Positions 18,153 to 27,238 are shown, counted from the first letter of the stretch. The stretch is 64,000 nucleotides of DNA from CALBPI01 sp038529355 (GCA_038529355.1 JBCBDU010000010.1:1-64000), one strand, 5' to 3'. Notes: generated by a model from the letters alone, not told the origin. Numbers and translations are program-made.

Positions 18153-19189
18153 GTCGCCAACGCCGGCAGACAACGATCCTCGATGAATCCTGCAAGCCAT
18201 TCCAGCTCGGGGTAAGTATCGCGCAGCATCACGATATAGCCGAGCGTGCGCGGAATATCGTTCAGGTAGCCCTGCTTGCCATCGCGCAGTGCCAACCGGG
18301 CGAAGATACCTGCCGCTTTCAGGTGCCGCTGCGCTCCGCTCAGCAATAGCCAGCGTAGGCGCTGTGCATCAGCGACATCGGCAACGAGGTCGCAATCGTC
18401 AAACCAGGCGCGCGCCCAATCGCGCACGCTATCCAGCGGCCACTCGATGTAGCAATCGCGCAGCAGTGATGCAAGGTCGTAACACAACGGTCCGTGCATC
18501 GCGTCCTGGAAATCAATCATCGCAATATGCCCGCCACTGCCGACCATTAAATTGCGCGAGTGATAGTCGCGATGCACGGTAACTTGCGGCTGTTGTACAG
18601 CGTTGCGCACCAGCACGTTGCACACGTCGCGCCACGCAGCCGCTTCCGCATCACCCCACTGCAAGCCTAGATACCGGCAACATAACCATTCCGGGAACAG
18701 ATCCATTTCGCGGCGCAGGAACGCATCGTCATACGCCGGCAGCGCGAGCGCTTGCGGCGCAATGCTTGCGTGCAGCTGATGCAGCAAGCGACCGGCCTGC
18801 GCATAACGCGCATCGGCCAGCGCCGGCGTCTGCTGCAGCTCTGCCAACAACGCACGATCGCCCAGATCCTGCAGCAACGCGAACCCTTGCTCCGGATCGC
18901 TGTCGTATACGCAAGGTACCGGTAAGCCGGCCGCATGCCACGCACGCGCGATGCGCACGAAGGTTGCGGTATCTTCGTGCGCCGGCGGTGCGTCCATTGC
19001 GATATAGGAGTGATCTGTTGTCAGCTGCATATCCCCGATGGTGCAATCGGCCACGAACTGAACGCGAAAATAACGGCGAAAACTCGCATCAGCTGACGCG
19101 GGCGCACAAGCCTGCAGCGGTGCCGCACGCTCACTCAACCAAGCACGCAGCAACTGCTGCCGCGAATCATCTTTTGCCGTGTCTGCCAT
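18149..19189 (-). CDS. amgK: N-acetylmuramate/N-acetylglucosamine kinase
   Basis: A roughly 346-residue aminoglycoside-phosphotransferase-fold sugar kinase. The catalytic loop HRDYHSRNLMV (Brenner motif with catalytic Asp) and the metal-binding DFQDAMHGPLCYD are intact. AmgK makes MurNAc-1-phosphate or GlcNAc-1-phosphate in wall recycling, feeding MurU encoded next. Start candidates are ATG 19189 (MADTAKDDSRQQ) and ATG 19198; neither has a clear ribosome site. The gene is divergent from lptD across about 50 bases, an arrangement seen in other gammaproteobacteria. Confidence 0.9.
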   Translation of the reverse strand: MADTAKDDSRQQLLRAWLSERAAPLQACAPASADASFRRYFRVQFVADCTIGDMQLTTDHSYIAMDAPPAHEDTATFVRIARAWHAAGLPVPCVYDSDPEQGFALLQDLGDRALLAELQQTPALADARYAQAGRLLHQLHASIAPQALALPAYDDAFLRREMDLFPEWLCCRYLGLQWGDAEAAAWRDVCNVLVRNAVQQPQVTVHRDYHSRNLMVGSGGHIAMIDFQDAMHGPLCYDLASLLRDCYIEWPLDSVRDWARAWFDDCDLVADVADAQRLRWLLLSGAQRHLKAAGIFARLALRDGKQGYLNDIPRTLGYIVMLRDTYPELEWLAGFIEDRCLPALAT

Positions 19190-19237
19190 GCGCGCCATGG
19201 TAGCAACGCAAGACGAGTTCGCACAGTTCAATTACAC

Positions 19238-21487
19238 TTGACGCCAGCCTGTCATCTGCGGACCCCGATCATCGCCATCTCACGTCACATTGCCGCTGCG
19301 TTTTGCACCACTTTATTGGCGAGCGGCGCCGCGGCACAAGAATCTGCCAGCGTTGCCGAAACGCGTCCCGGCCTATGCAGTAATCCGCAAAATCTTATTT
19401 CGTCGCAGATCGAATCGGGCATCACCGAAGGCGGCGACATTCGCCTCGAAAGCGGTCGCGGCTCAATTGCTGTTAATGGCGACGCTATCCTGACGGATGG
19501 TGTCAGCGCATCTCGTGGCAACTTTCGCATTGACGCGCAACAAGGGCGCTTTGAGCGCGCAAGCAACAGCCTGTCGCTCGATGGCGGCATCGAATATAGC
19601 GGTGGTGGCGCGCGCATTCGCAGCGACAGAGCACTGCTCAGCTATCTGTACGGTCGCGTCGAATTCTCACAGGCAATGTTCGAACTCGGCAACGGCGCTG
19701 CGCGCGGCTCAGCAGGTTTGTTGCGCATCAATCAATCCGGCACGCTGCGCCTCGAATCGGCTGACTACACGACGTGCCCACCCGGTCAGAACGATTGGGT
19801 GTTTACCGCGCGTGAAATCAACTTGGACACCGACAACGGCGTCGGCGAAGCGCGCGGACTGAAATTGCGCTTCAAAGGTGTGCCAATACTCTACGCGCCC
19901 TATCTATCGTTTCCGATCTCAGCCAAACGCAAGACCGGTTTCCTGATACCGGACCCGGGCCAGTCGAGCATCAACGGTTTCGATATATCTGTGCCGTGGT
20001 ATTGGAACATTTCGCCGGCGTACGATGCGACGCTGACGCCGCGCATCCTGACACGTCGCGGGATTCAACTGGATACGACGTTTCGCTACCTGACTCCGCG
20101 CAGCTCAGGCGAAGCGCAGGTCGCGCATTTGCCGGACGACGATTTGACCGGTCTGGATCGCACGCTGCTGCGTTGGACGAACACGACCGACTTCGGCGGT
20201 CGCTGGCGCGCATTTGCCGACATCACCGATGTATCTGACAGCAACTATTTGGAAGATCTCGGTGGCAGTCTTGCGAGCGCAAGCGTTACGCATTTAAACC
20301 GTAGTCTGGGCGTCGGCTACTTCGGTGAACACTGGCGCGCCGATGCGCGCGTCACCAATTTCCAAACCATCGATGAGATCATCGGCGGCGAAGACCTGCC
20401 CTATCGCATTTTGCCCGGCATCAGCGTCTCGGGCCGCTGGGCTGATTTGCCAGGCGGCTTCTCATTCGAGCTGGACAGCGAGGCGACGCGCTTTGATCGC
20501 AGCGTCGGCGTTACCGGCAATCGCATGCACTTTGCGCCGCGTCTTTCGCTGCCCATCGAAGGCAACGGTGCCTACATCAAGCCGTCCGTGGCGTGGTCTC
20601 TGACGCACTACCAGCTCGACGAAAACGACACCGTTACAGATCGCTCACAAAGTCGCTCACTGCCGATCGTCAGTATCGATGCCGGGCTCAAATTCGAGCG
20701 CGACACCGGTCACGGACGCTACCGGCAGACACTGGAGCCACGTCTGTACTATGTACACGTACCCTTTCGCGATCAGGATGCGTTGCCGGTGTTTGACACG
20801 ATACAACCGATCACCAGCATTGAGCAGCTATACCGGGAGAATCGCTTCATCGGTATTGACCGTATCGGCGACACCGATCAGGTCACACTTGGCCTGACCT
20901 CAAGGCTGTTGCGCAAACAGACCGGTGAGACGGTCGTGACAGCAACGATCGGCCAGAATCGGAATCTGTCCACGCGCTCGGTAACGTTGCCCGGCGTCGC
21001 GCCGCTGGGCGGCAATTCGTCGGACTACATCGCCGAATTGGCCGTCAACGTCTGGGGCAACTGGAACGTTGATTTCGCCCAGCAATGGAACACGGAGAAT
21101 AGCCGCACCAGTCGATCTGAAGTACGGCTGCAGTACCAGCCAGGACGGCGCAGGGTCGTTAACCTGTCGTATCGCTTTCGTCGCGACTCTGTCGAACAGG
21201 GCGATATCTCGTGGAGTTGGCCATTAGCCTCGCGCTGGAACCTCGTTGGTCGCTATAATTACTCGTTCCGGGAAAACAAGCCGCTGGAGCGCTTTTTCGG
21301 CATCGAATACGAAAGCTGCTGCTGGGCCTTGCGCGTCGTATCGCGGCGGTTCATCAGAAATCGCGATGGCACGTCCGATTCGATCGTGTCGCTACAGCTG
21401 GAACTGAAAGGCCTGATGAGTGTCGGAGATCCGGTCAACGAGCTTCTGGAGCGCGGCATTCTTGGTTACCGCTCCACTACAGATTAG
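19238..21487 (+). CDS. lptD: LPS-assembly outer membrane protein LptD
   Basis: LptD inserts lipopolysaccharide into the outer leaflet of the outer membrane. The 749-residue protein has a signal peptide (cleavage near ASGAAAQ), an N-terminal beta-jellyroll (OstA/LptA-like, about 55-210) and a C-terminal beta-barrel to the end. The cysteines expected for oxidative folding are present: LCSNP near residue 47, TTCPPG near 180 and the adjacent pair ESCCWAL near the end. The start is uncertain: the first usable codon is TTG at 19238; a TACACT at 19233-19238 resembles a -10 box and would put transcription downstream of it, so a non-ATG start inside the signal peptide is possible. Confidence 0.93.
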   Translation: MTPACHLRTPIIAISRHIAAAFCTTLLASGAAAQESASVAETRPGLCSNPQNLISSQIESGITEGGDIRLESGRGSIAVNGDAILTDGVSASRGNFRIDAQQGRFERASNSLSLDGGIEYSGGGARIRSDRALLSYLYGRVEFSQAMFELGNGAARGSAGLLRINQSGTLRLESADYTTCPPGQNDWVFTAREINLDTDNGVGEARGLKLRFKGVPILYAPYLSFPISAKRKTGFLIPDPGQSSINGFDISVPWYWNISPAYDATLTPRILTRRGIQLDTTFRYLTPRSSGEAQVAHLPDDDLTGLDRTLLRWTNTTDFGGRWRAFADITDVSDSNYLEDLGGSLASASVTHLNRSLGVGYFGEHWRADARVTNFQTIDEIIGGEDLPYRILPGISVSGRWADLPGGFSFELDSEATRFDRSVGVTGNRMHFAPRLSLPIEGNGAYIKPSVAWSLTHYQLDENDTVTDRSQSRSLPIVSIDAGLKFERDTGHGRYRQTLEPRLYYVHVPFRDQDALPVFDTIQPITSIEQLYRENRFIGIDRIGDTDQVTLGLTSRLLRKQTGETVVTATIGQNRNLSTRSVTLPGVAPLGGNSSDYIAELAVNVWGNWNVDFAQQWNTENSRTSRSEVRLQYQPGRRRVVNLSYRFRRDSVEQGDISWSWPLASRWNLVGRYNYSFRENKPLERFFGIEYESCCWALRVVSRRFIRNRDGTSDSIVSLQLELKGLMSVGDPVNELLERGILGYRSTTD

Positions 21488-22818
21488 TGAATAATATGAG
21501 TCAGTTAGGTCATTTTTTGCGCACCCGTACGCTGCGCTACCTGAGCATTACGCTGCTGCTTGGCAGCCCGTTCGCGGCACCCGCACAAGATGTCGCCAGC
21601 GGAGAATTGCTCGATCGCGTTGTTGCCGTCGTCAATGAGGGGGTCGTGCTGCAAAGCGAGCTCGACATCCAGGTGAAAACCATTACCGCGCGGTTTCGTG
21701 AGACTGGCCAGCCGATGCCGCCCGCCGATGTGCTGCGCAAACAAATCCTTGAGCGCCTGATCGTCGATCGACTGCAGCTGCAGCGTGCCGAGCGCATGGG
21801 CATTCGTGTGTCAGACGAAATGCTCAACAACGCGCTGGCGGATGTGGCCAACCGTAATGGCATTCCGTTCGAGCAATTGCCTCAGGTCATGGCTGAACAA
21901 GGACTGGCTTACTCGGTATACCGGCAAGACATGCGCGAGCAGATGATCATGGAGCAGCTGCGCCAGATTGCCGTGTTCCGCCGCATCAACGTAACCGAGC
22001 GTGAGCTCGAGCAATGTCTTGCGCGAAATGCTGAGAGCTTTGGCGCCAACGCTGAATTTAATTTGTCCTACATCCTCATCGGCGTCTCGGCCGCTGCCAG
22101 CGCAGATGAGTTTCGGGCTGCCGAGAGCAAAGCTAACGAGTTGTATGAGCAGCTTGACAACGGTGCTGATTTTGCAGCGCTTGCGATCACCAATTCCAGT
22201 GCCGATAACGCGCTGGAGGGCGGCGCGCTTGACTGGCTCGCCGGCAGCCAGTTGCCAACGCTGTTCGTTGACGCCGTCCGCGACATGAAAGATGGTGACG
22301 TGTCGCAGCCCGTGCGCAGCGGCAGCGGTTTTTATCTCATCAGGTTGAACGAGACTCGCGGCGTCACCGGTCGCAGCGAGATCGCACAGAAAAAAGTGCG
22401 GCATATTCTCGTGCAGATCAACGAGATTCTGGATGATGCGGCGGCCAAACAGAAAGTCGATGACATTCGCGCTCGGATTCTCGACGGCGAGGACTTCGCC
22501 GATCTTGCCAAACTGAATTCCGACGACCCTGGCTCGGGCAACCTCGGCGGCGACCTGGGCTGGACTGAAGCAGGCACCTTTGTCCCTGAATTCGATGAAG
22601 TCGCCGACAGTCTTGAGCTGAATCAGGTCTCGGAAGCATTCCGCACACGCTTTGGCTGGCACATCCTCGAGGTGACCGGTCGACGCATGTACGACAACAC
22701 CGCACAGGTGCGGCGCAACCAGTGTGGTATGAGTCTGCGCAACGCGCGGCTCGGCGAAGAGACTGAATTGTGGCTGCGTCGGCTGCGCGACGAGGCGTTC
22801 GTGGAAGAGCGCATCTGA
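21487..22818 (+). CDS. surA: Periplasmic peptidyl-prolyl isomerase and chaperone SurA
   Basis: A 443-residue outer-membrane-protein chaperone with a signal peptide (cleavage near FAAPAQ), a SurA N-terminal helical domain (LDRVVAVVNEGVVLQSELD) and two parvulin domains (about 180-275 and 290-385; VRHILVQINE and GGDLGWTEAGTFVPEFDE in the second). The GTG at 21487 overlaps the lptD TAG (TAGTG); an ATG three codons later is the alternative. LptD is a known SurA client, and their coupling is conserved. Confidence 0.95.
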   Translation: MNNMSQLGHFLRTRTLRYLSITLLLGSPFAAPAQDVASGELLDRVVAVVNEGVVLQSELDIQVKTITARFRETGQPMPPADVLRKQILERLIVDRLQLQRAERMGIRVSDEMLNNALADVANRNGIPFEQLPQVMAEQGLAYSVYRQDMREQMIMEQLRQIAVFRRINVTERELEQCLARNAESFGANAEFNLSYILIGVSAAASADEFRAAESKANELYEQLDNGADFAALAITNSSADNALEGGALDWLAGSQLPTLFVDAVRDMKDGDVSQPVRSGSGFYLIRLNETRGVTGRSEIAQKKVRHILVQINEILDDAAAKQKVDDIRARILDGEDFADLAKLNSDDPGSGNLGGDLGWTEAGTFVPEFDEVADSLELNQVSEAFRTRFGWHILEVTGRRMYDNTAQVRRNQCGMSLRNARLGEETELWLRRLRDEAFVEERI

Positions 22819-22831
22819 CGGCCCACAGACG

Positions 22832-23806
22832 ATGAACATTGCGATTACGGCAGGCGAGCCGGCCGGTATCGGACCTGAGCTTTGCGCAATGATCGCCGCC
22901 AAGGAGTTACCCGCTGCAGTGACGGTCATCGGCGACGCCACGTTGATCCGTCAACGCGCCGCGATGATTGGCGTCGATGTACGCATCGTCGACCACGATA
23001 CGAATGCAACACAGCACACACCCGGTGTATTGCCGGTTATCGATGTGCCGATGCAACAGCCCGATTGTCTGGGCGCACCCACTGCCTGCAACGCTGACTC
23101 ATTGGTTGATGGCTTGGACACCGCAATCGATGGCTGCCTGTCCGGCCAGTTTGCAGCCATGGTGACGGCACCCTTGCAAAAGAGCGTCATCATCGACGGT
23201 GGTTACCGTTTTAGCGGCCACACCGAGTATGTGGCCGAACGCTGCGGCGCGAAACTGCCGGTCATGCTGCTTGCGAACCATGACTTGCGCGTCGCGCTCG
23301 TCACCACGCACTTGCCGGTGCGCGCCGTTGCTGATGCGATCACACAGCAGCGCGTCAGCGACGTACTCGACATCATGTGGACCGACTTACGCCGTTTGTA
23401 TGGCATCGCGTCACCACGCATCGCCGTTTGCGGCCTGAATCCGCATGCTGGCGAAAATGGTCACCTTGGCAGTGAGGATGCCGCCGAGATTTTGCCGGCC
23501 ATCAACGCACAACGGGCTCTCGGTCGCGACATCGAAGGTCCGTTTCCCGCTGACAGTATCTTCCGACATCAAGGGCGCAACGCCGATGCGATTTTAGCGA
23601 TGTACCATGATCAGGGTTTGCCCGTGATCAAGGATCGCGGATTTGGCAGCCTCGTCAACCTGACCCTGGGATTGCCGATCGTGCGCACCTCCGTTGACCA
23701 CGGTAGCGCGCTTGACATCGCCGGCACCGGTAAAGCCGATCCATCCAGCCTGTTGGCGGCGGTTGTGCTTGCGCAGCAACTGACTTCCCAGCGCAAGGCC
23801 AACTGA
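22832..23806 (+). CDS. pdxA: 4-hydroxythreonine-4-phosphate dehydrogenase
   Basis: A 324-residue enzyme of pyridoxal phosphate synthesis that oxidises 4-phosphohydroxy-threonine with NAD. Family features are the N-terminal ITAGEPAGIGPEL, the metal-binding histidines in FSGHTEYVAERCG and ALVTTHLPVRAV, the CGLNPHAGENGHLG segment, and AMYHDQGLPVIK. The start lies 13 bases after surA, and the stop is followed by rsmA after three bases, the usual surA-pdxA-rsmA order. Confidence 0.96.
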   Translation: MNIAITAGEPAGIGPELCAMIAAKELPAAVTVIGDATLIRQRAAMIGVDVRIVDHDTNATQHTPGVLPVIDVPMQQPDCLGAPTACNADSLVDGLDTAIDGCLSGQFAAMVTAPLQKSVIIDGGYRFSGHTEYVAERCGAKLPVMLLANHDLRVALVTTHLPVRAVADAITQQRVSDVLDIMWTDLRRLYGIASPRIAVCGLNPHAGENGHLGSEDAAEILPAINAQRALGRDIEGPFPADSIFRHQGRNADAILAMYHDQGLPVIKDRGFGSLVNLTLGLPIVRTSVDHGSALDIAGTGKADPSSLLAAVVLAQQLTSQRKAN

Positions 23807-23809
23807 GCA

Positions 23810-24589
23810 ATGACACAGCACCGGGCACGCAAGCGGTTCGGCCAGCACTTCTTGACCGATCCGCAAGCGATCGATGACATCTTGCGCGCGATCAACGCCA
23901 GCAGCGATGACCATATCGTCGAAATCGGTCCTGGTCAGGGCGCACTCACCAACGCACTCGCGCAGCGTGCCGGGCAACTGACGCTGGTCGAACTTGATCG
24001 CGATCTGGTGGCTCGACTGCAGCAACGCTACGTCGGTCACCCGCACGTGACGATCGTCAGCGGCGACGCGCTGAAAGTCGACTTCAGCGCGCTGGGTAGC
24101 AGCCTGCGCATCGTCGGCAATCTGCCCTACAACATCTCTACCCCGCTACTGTTTCATTTGTCCGCAGCGCTTGCGCATACCACAGACATGCACTTCATGC
24201 TGCAAAAGGAGGTCGTAGATCGTATCTGCGCAACACCCGGCAACAAGCAATATGGGCGCCTGAGCGTCATGCTGCAGTGCTGCTTCGAACCGCTGGCCCT
24301 ATTCGACGTCGGTCCGGCCGCGTTCGATCCGCCCCCCAAAGTGGATTCCGCGGTCATCCGCCTGACACCACGTGCGCAAATCGCACCGATTACGCGAACG
24401 CCATTGTTCGAAAGACTGGTGCGCGATGCGTTCTCGCAGCGCCGCAAAACGATCCGCAATACGCTGCGTCAACATCTGAGTGCCGAACAGATCGTCGCTG
24501 CCGGTGCGGACCCGCAGGCGCGCGCCGAGACGCTCGACGTTGGGCAGTTCGTCCAACTGACCGCCGCCGCCAGCGCTGCACCAAATTAG
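23810..24589 (+). CDS. rsmA: 16S rRNA dimethyladenosine transferase RsmA/KsgA
   Basis: A 259-residue methyltransferase that dimethylates two adjacent adenosines in helix 45 of 16S rRNA late in 30S assembly. Visible motifs are KRFGQHFLTD at the N-terminus, VEIGPGQGALT (SAM binding), VGNLPYNIST (the NLPY catalytic motif) and DPPPKVDSAV. The C-terminal helical domain with FSQRRKTIRNTL is present. Length is typical. It is the third gene of the lptD operon segment. Confidence 0.97.
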   Translation: MTQHRARKRFGQHFLTDPQAIDDILRAINASSDDHIVEIGPGQGALTNALAQRAGQLTLVELDRDLVARLQQRYVGHPHVTIVSGDALKVDFSALGSSLRIVGNLPYNISTPLLFHLSAALAHTTDMHFMLQKEVVDRICATPGNKQYGRLSVMLQCCFEPLALFDVGPAAFDPPPKVDSAVIRLTPRAQIAPITRTPLFERLVRDAFSQRRKTIRNTLRQHLSAEQIVAAGADPQARAETLDVGQFVQLTAAASAAPN

Positions 24590-24636
24590 ATCGTCGGAAT
24601 GTTGCGCCCCGTGCAGCGCTTTGTTTGAATGACGGC

Positions 24637-25008
24637 ATGAGCACAGACATCGACATCGACGTGGCTACACAGTTTCTCGACACGCAGAGTGAACCAGACG
24701 CCGGCCGCTATGTGTTCGCGTACACGATTCGTATCAGCAACGTTGGCGAAGAGACCGCGCAATTAAAAAGGCGTCACTGGATCATCACTGACAGCAACGG
24801 CAAAGTGCAGGAAGTGCGCGGTGACGGCGTGGTTGGTGAACAGCCGACGCTGCAACCCGGCACTGCATTTGAGTACAGCTCCGGTGCAATCATCGAAACT
24901 CCGGTCGGCACGATGCAAGGCGAGTACGAAATGATCAGCGCTGACGGCAAACCGTTTGATGCCACCATTGAGCCATTTACACTGGCAGTTCCTGGCATTC
25001 TGCAATAG
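24637..25008 (+). CDS. apaG: ApaG/CorD family protein
   Basis: A 123-residue protein of the ApaG family, which has a fibronectin type III-like beta sandwich. The start at 24637 gives MSTDIDIDVATQFLDTQSE; the open frame extends far upstream into rsmA but without homology. Conserved blocks are YTIRISNVGEETAQL, RHWIITDSNG, VVGEQPTLQPG and GTMQGEYEM. Its molecular role is not established. It lies 47 bases after rsmA and 10 before apaH, the standard order. Confidence 0.95.
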   Translation: MSTDIDIDVATQFLDTQSEPDAGRYVFAYTIRISNVGEETAQLKRRHWIITDSNGKVQEVRGDGVVGEQPTLQPGTAFEYSSGAIIETPVGTMQGEYEMISADGKPFDATIEPFTLAVPGILQ

Positions 25009-25018
25009 GCGTCATTGA

Positions 25019-25846
25019 ATGGCTTTGTACGCCGTCGGCGATTTACAAGGCTGCTATGAGCCTTTGCTGCGTTTACTTGACCAGGTCAATTTCGACCCTG
25101 CCGCAGACACGCTGTGGTTGACCGGTGATCTTGTGAACCGGGGTCCGCACTCACTGGCGTGCCTGCGATTCGTGCGCAGTCTGGGCTCGCGCGCTGTCAC
25201 TGTACTCGGCAATCATGACCTGCATTTGCTGGCCGCCTCGCAACGCACAGATCGCAGGCACGCGCTGAGCTATATCCTGGAAGCCGAGGACGGCCCGCAG
25301 TTGCTTAGCTGGTTGCGTCAACAACCGCTAATGCACTACGACAAAAAACGCGATATTGCCTTGGTTCATGCCGGCATCTTGCCCGCCTGGTCGATAAACA
25401 AGGCACGCAAACTTGCCAGAGAAGTTGAAACCGAGCTGTCGGGTGACGGCTTTGGCCATTTGATGCAGCATCTATATGGCAACAAACCTACCCTCTGGCA
25501 TTCGGAGCTCGATGGTGTGCAGCGATTGCGGTTTATCGTCAACGTCTTTACACGCATGCGGATGCTGACACGTCGCGGCGGTCTCAATCTTGCCGTCAAG
25601 GGCAAACCGGAAACGGCACCCGCCGGCAGTATCCCGTGGTTCGACACCAAGCACCGGCGCGGCAAGACGCGCGTCGTTTTCGGACACTGGTCAGCGCTGG
25701 GCTTCTTCCAGACCCCGTCCGTTATCGGGCTCGACAGTGGCTGCGTCTGGGGGCGCCAGATGACGTTGATTCGCATCTCGGGCAAGCGGATCAAACCAAC
25801 GTCAATCAGCTGCAGCGGTATCGTTGCCAGCAGCGGTAACAACTAG
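25019..25846 (+). CDS. apaH: Symmetrical bis(5'-nucleosyl)-tetraphosphatase
   Basis: A 275-residue metallophosphatase that splits Ap4A to two ADP and also removes Np4 caps from RNA in E. coli. The binuclear metal motifs are YAVGDLQGCYEPL, GDLVNRGPHSL and LGNHDLH, followed by ALVHAGILPAW and VFGHWSALGF. The last gene of the lptD-surA-pdxA-rsmA-apaG-apaH run; 38 bases separate it from the kynurenine-pathway genes. No terminator is evident between them. Confidence 0.96.
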   Translation: MALYAVGDLQGCYEPLLRLLDQVNFDPAADTLWLTGDLVNRGPHSLACLRFVRSLGSRAVTVLGNHDLHLLAASQRTDRRHALSYILEAEDGPQLLSWLRQQPLMHYDKKRDIALVHAGILPAWSINKARKLAREVETELSGDGFGHLMQHLYGNKPTLWHSELDGVQRLRFIVNVFTRMRMLTRRGGLNLAVKGKPETAPAGSIPWFDTKHRRGKTRVVFGHWSALGFFQTPSVIGLDSGCVWGRQMTLIRISGKRIKPTSISCSGIVASSGNN

Positions 25847-25872
25847 CGGCAGCGTAACGACCGGTTTGCGCA

Positions 25873-25878
25873 TACAAT
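25873..25878 (+). promoter_or_regulatory. -10-like TACAAT six bases before the dioxygenase ATG
   Basis: TACAAT is followed by six bases and then the ATG at 25885, so a transcript from it would begin at the start codon. No Shine-Dalgarno exists between them and the -35 region is poor. The same TACAAT-6-ATG arrangement recurs at 63361. Confidence 0.4.
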
Positions 25879-25884
25879 ATCGTC

Positions 25885-26445
25885 ATGGATAGCCGGCAAA
25901 CACCAACGACCCGACCTGACGACCAAAGCATGCCGCCGCTGCTGTCGTTCAACTTCCAACGCTGGATTGACGAACATCGCCACCTGCTGGAGCCGCCGGT
26001 GTGCAACCAGCAGGTGTTCCACGACAGCGGTTTCATCGTGATGGTTGTTGGTGGCCCGAATGCACGCGATGACTACCACGTTGACGATGGCGAAGAGTTC
26101 TTTTATCAGCTCGAGGGCGATATGCAGCTGCGCACCATTCAGGATGGCAAGCGCATCGATATCACAATAGCCGAAGGCGACATTCTGTTACTGCCACCGC
26201 GTGTACCGCACTCGCCACAGCGCTTCGCCAATACGGTTGGCCTGGTTATTGAGCGCCAGAGACAACCTCACGAAAAAGATGGTTTTCAATGGTATTGCGA
26301 TGCATGCGATGCGCTGCTGTACGAAGAGTATCTGCACGTCGATGACATCGTCGCGCAACTACCGCCGGTGTTTGAGCGCTTCTACAGCAATGTCGACAAC
26401 CGGCGGTGCCAGCAATGCAACACGATCAAGCCGCGCCGTGACTGA
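25885..26445 (+). CDS. nbaC: 3-hydroxyanthranilate 3,4-dioxygenase
   Basis: A 186-residue cupin that opens the ring of 3-hydroxyanthranilate to the precursor of quinolinate. Catalytic iron ligands are visible as His65, Glu71 and His109 (DDYHVDDGEEFF, RVPHSP). The C-terminal rubredoxin-like iron site of bacterial enzymes is present as Cys138/Cys141 and Cys175/Cys178. The family core begins at SFNFQRWIDEHRHLL, so an alternative start at 25930 is possible; the ATG at 25885 adds a 15-residue polar extension. It heads a kynurenine-to-quinolinate operon and probably supports NAD synthesis or tryptophan breakdown. Confidence 0.93.
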   Translation: MDSRQTPTTRPDDQSMPPLLSFNFQRWIDEHRHLLEPPVCNQQVFHDSGFIVMVVGGPNARDDYHVDDGEEFFYQLEGDMQLRTIQDGKRIDITIAEGDILLLPPRVPHSPQRFANTVGLVIERQRQPHEKDGFQWYCDACDALLYEEYLHVDDIVAQLPPVFERFYSNVDNRRCQQCNTIKPRRD

Positions 26446-26458
26446 GTCAGGTAACACC

Positions 26459-27238
26459 ATGACACACGGCCGCTCAATCGCACGCCTGCTTGACTTCGAT
26501 GGTCGACAGCCGAGTTACTACGGCGCACCTGACGCGTTTGCCGAACCGATGCGTGGCGGCAGTTTCGTCGGCGACACACGCAGCGGCGGCAGTTGTAATG
26601 CATCGGTCCTGACGCTGAACCCGCACTGCAACGGCACACACACTGAATGCGTCGGTCACGTCACCGAAGAGCGCCGCAACGTCGTCGACGTGCTGCCTTA
26701 TCGGCGCATCCGCGCGCTACTTGTGAGCTTACCGGCGACCCGCGCTGCAACGTGCGATGAGCGCACGCCAGACAGTTGTCAAAGTGATGATCTGTTGCTG
26801 TGTGCGCGTGATTTGCAGCGCTTCGCCGGCGCGGCGCTGGCGCACGCCGACGCACTGGTGGTGCGCACGTTGCCGAATACCGCGAACAAGGCGACCCGGC
26901 AATATCTGGACAACGACGATTACCCGTACTTCACACACGATGCACTGGATGCCATTGTTGCCGCCGACATCCACCACCTGCTAATAGATACGCCGTCGCT
27001 GGACCGGCTCGATGACGGAGGCAAACTGGCCTTGCATCGGCATTTCTGGAATCTGCCGGCCGGCGCGACAAGCGTCAACGACGTCACGCGTGCCGATTGC
27101 ACCATCACCGAAATGATCTATGTGCCAGACGACATCGTCGATGGCGAATACCAATTGGCTCTGCAACACGCCCGTTTTAGCGGCGACGCGGTGCCCAGTA
27201 ATCCCGTGCTGTACGCGCTGGATGAGGCTGCCTTGTGA
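26459..27238 (+). CDS. Cyclase-family metal hydrolase, candidate kynurenine formamidase
   Basis: A 259-residue protein of the cyclase/KynB superfamily. The metal-binding motif, usually HxGTHxDxPxH, appears as His56-CNGT-His61-TECVG-His67, with Glu63 in place of the usual Asp; a second conserved block, near the end, is LHRHFWNLPAG. Its place between the dioxygenase and kynureninase genes makes hydrolysis of N-formylkynurenine the natural guess. The variant motif and weak similarity to canonical KynB mean the substrate is not proven. The stop overlaps the kynU GTG (GTGA). The start at 26459 was chosen for the domain; the open frame upstream overlaps the dioxygenase gene. Confidence 0.75.
   Translation: MTHGRSIARLLDFDGRQPSYYGAPDAFAEPMRGGSFVGDTRSGGSCNASVLTLNPHCNGTHTECVGHVTEERRNVVDVLPYRRIRALLVSLPATRAATCDERTPDSCQSDDLLLCARDLQRFAGAALAHADALVVRTLPNTANKATRQYLDNDDYPYFTHDALDAIVAADIHHLLIDTPSLDRLDDGGKLALHRHFWNLPAGATSVNDVTRADCTITEMIYVPDDIVDGEYQLALQHARFSGDAVPSNPVLYALDEAAL

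Noticed and set aside
21811..22941. 376-codon open frame on the minus strand opposite surA
   Set aside because: It lies wholly antisense to a well-conserved gene and shows no family features. Long antisense frames are expected from the codon bias of this genome.
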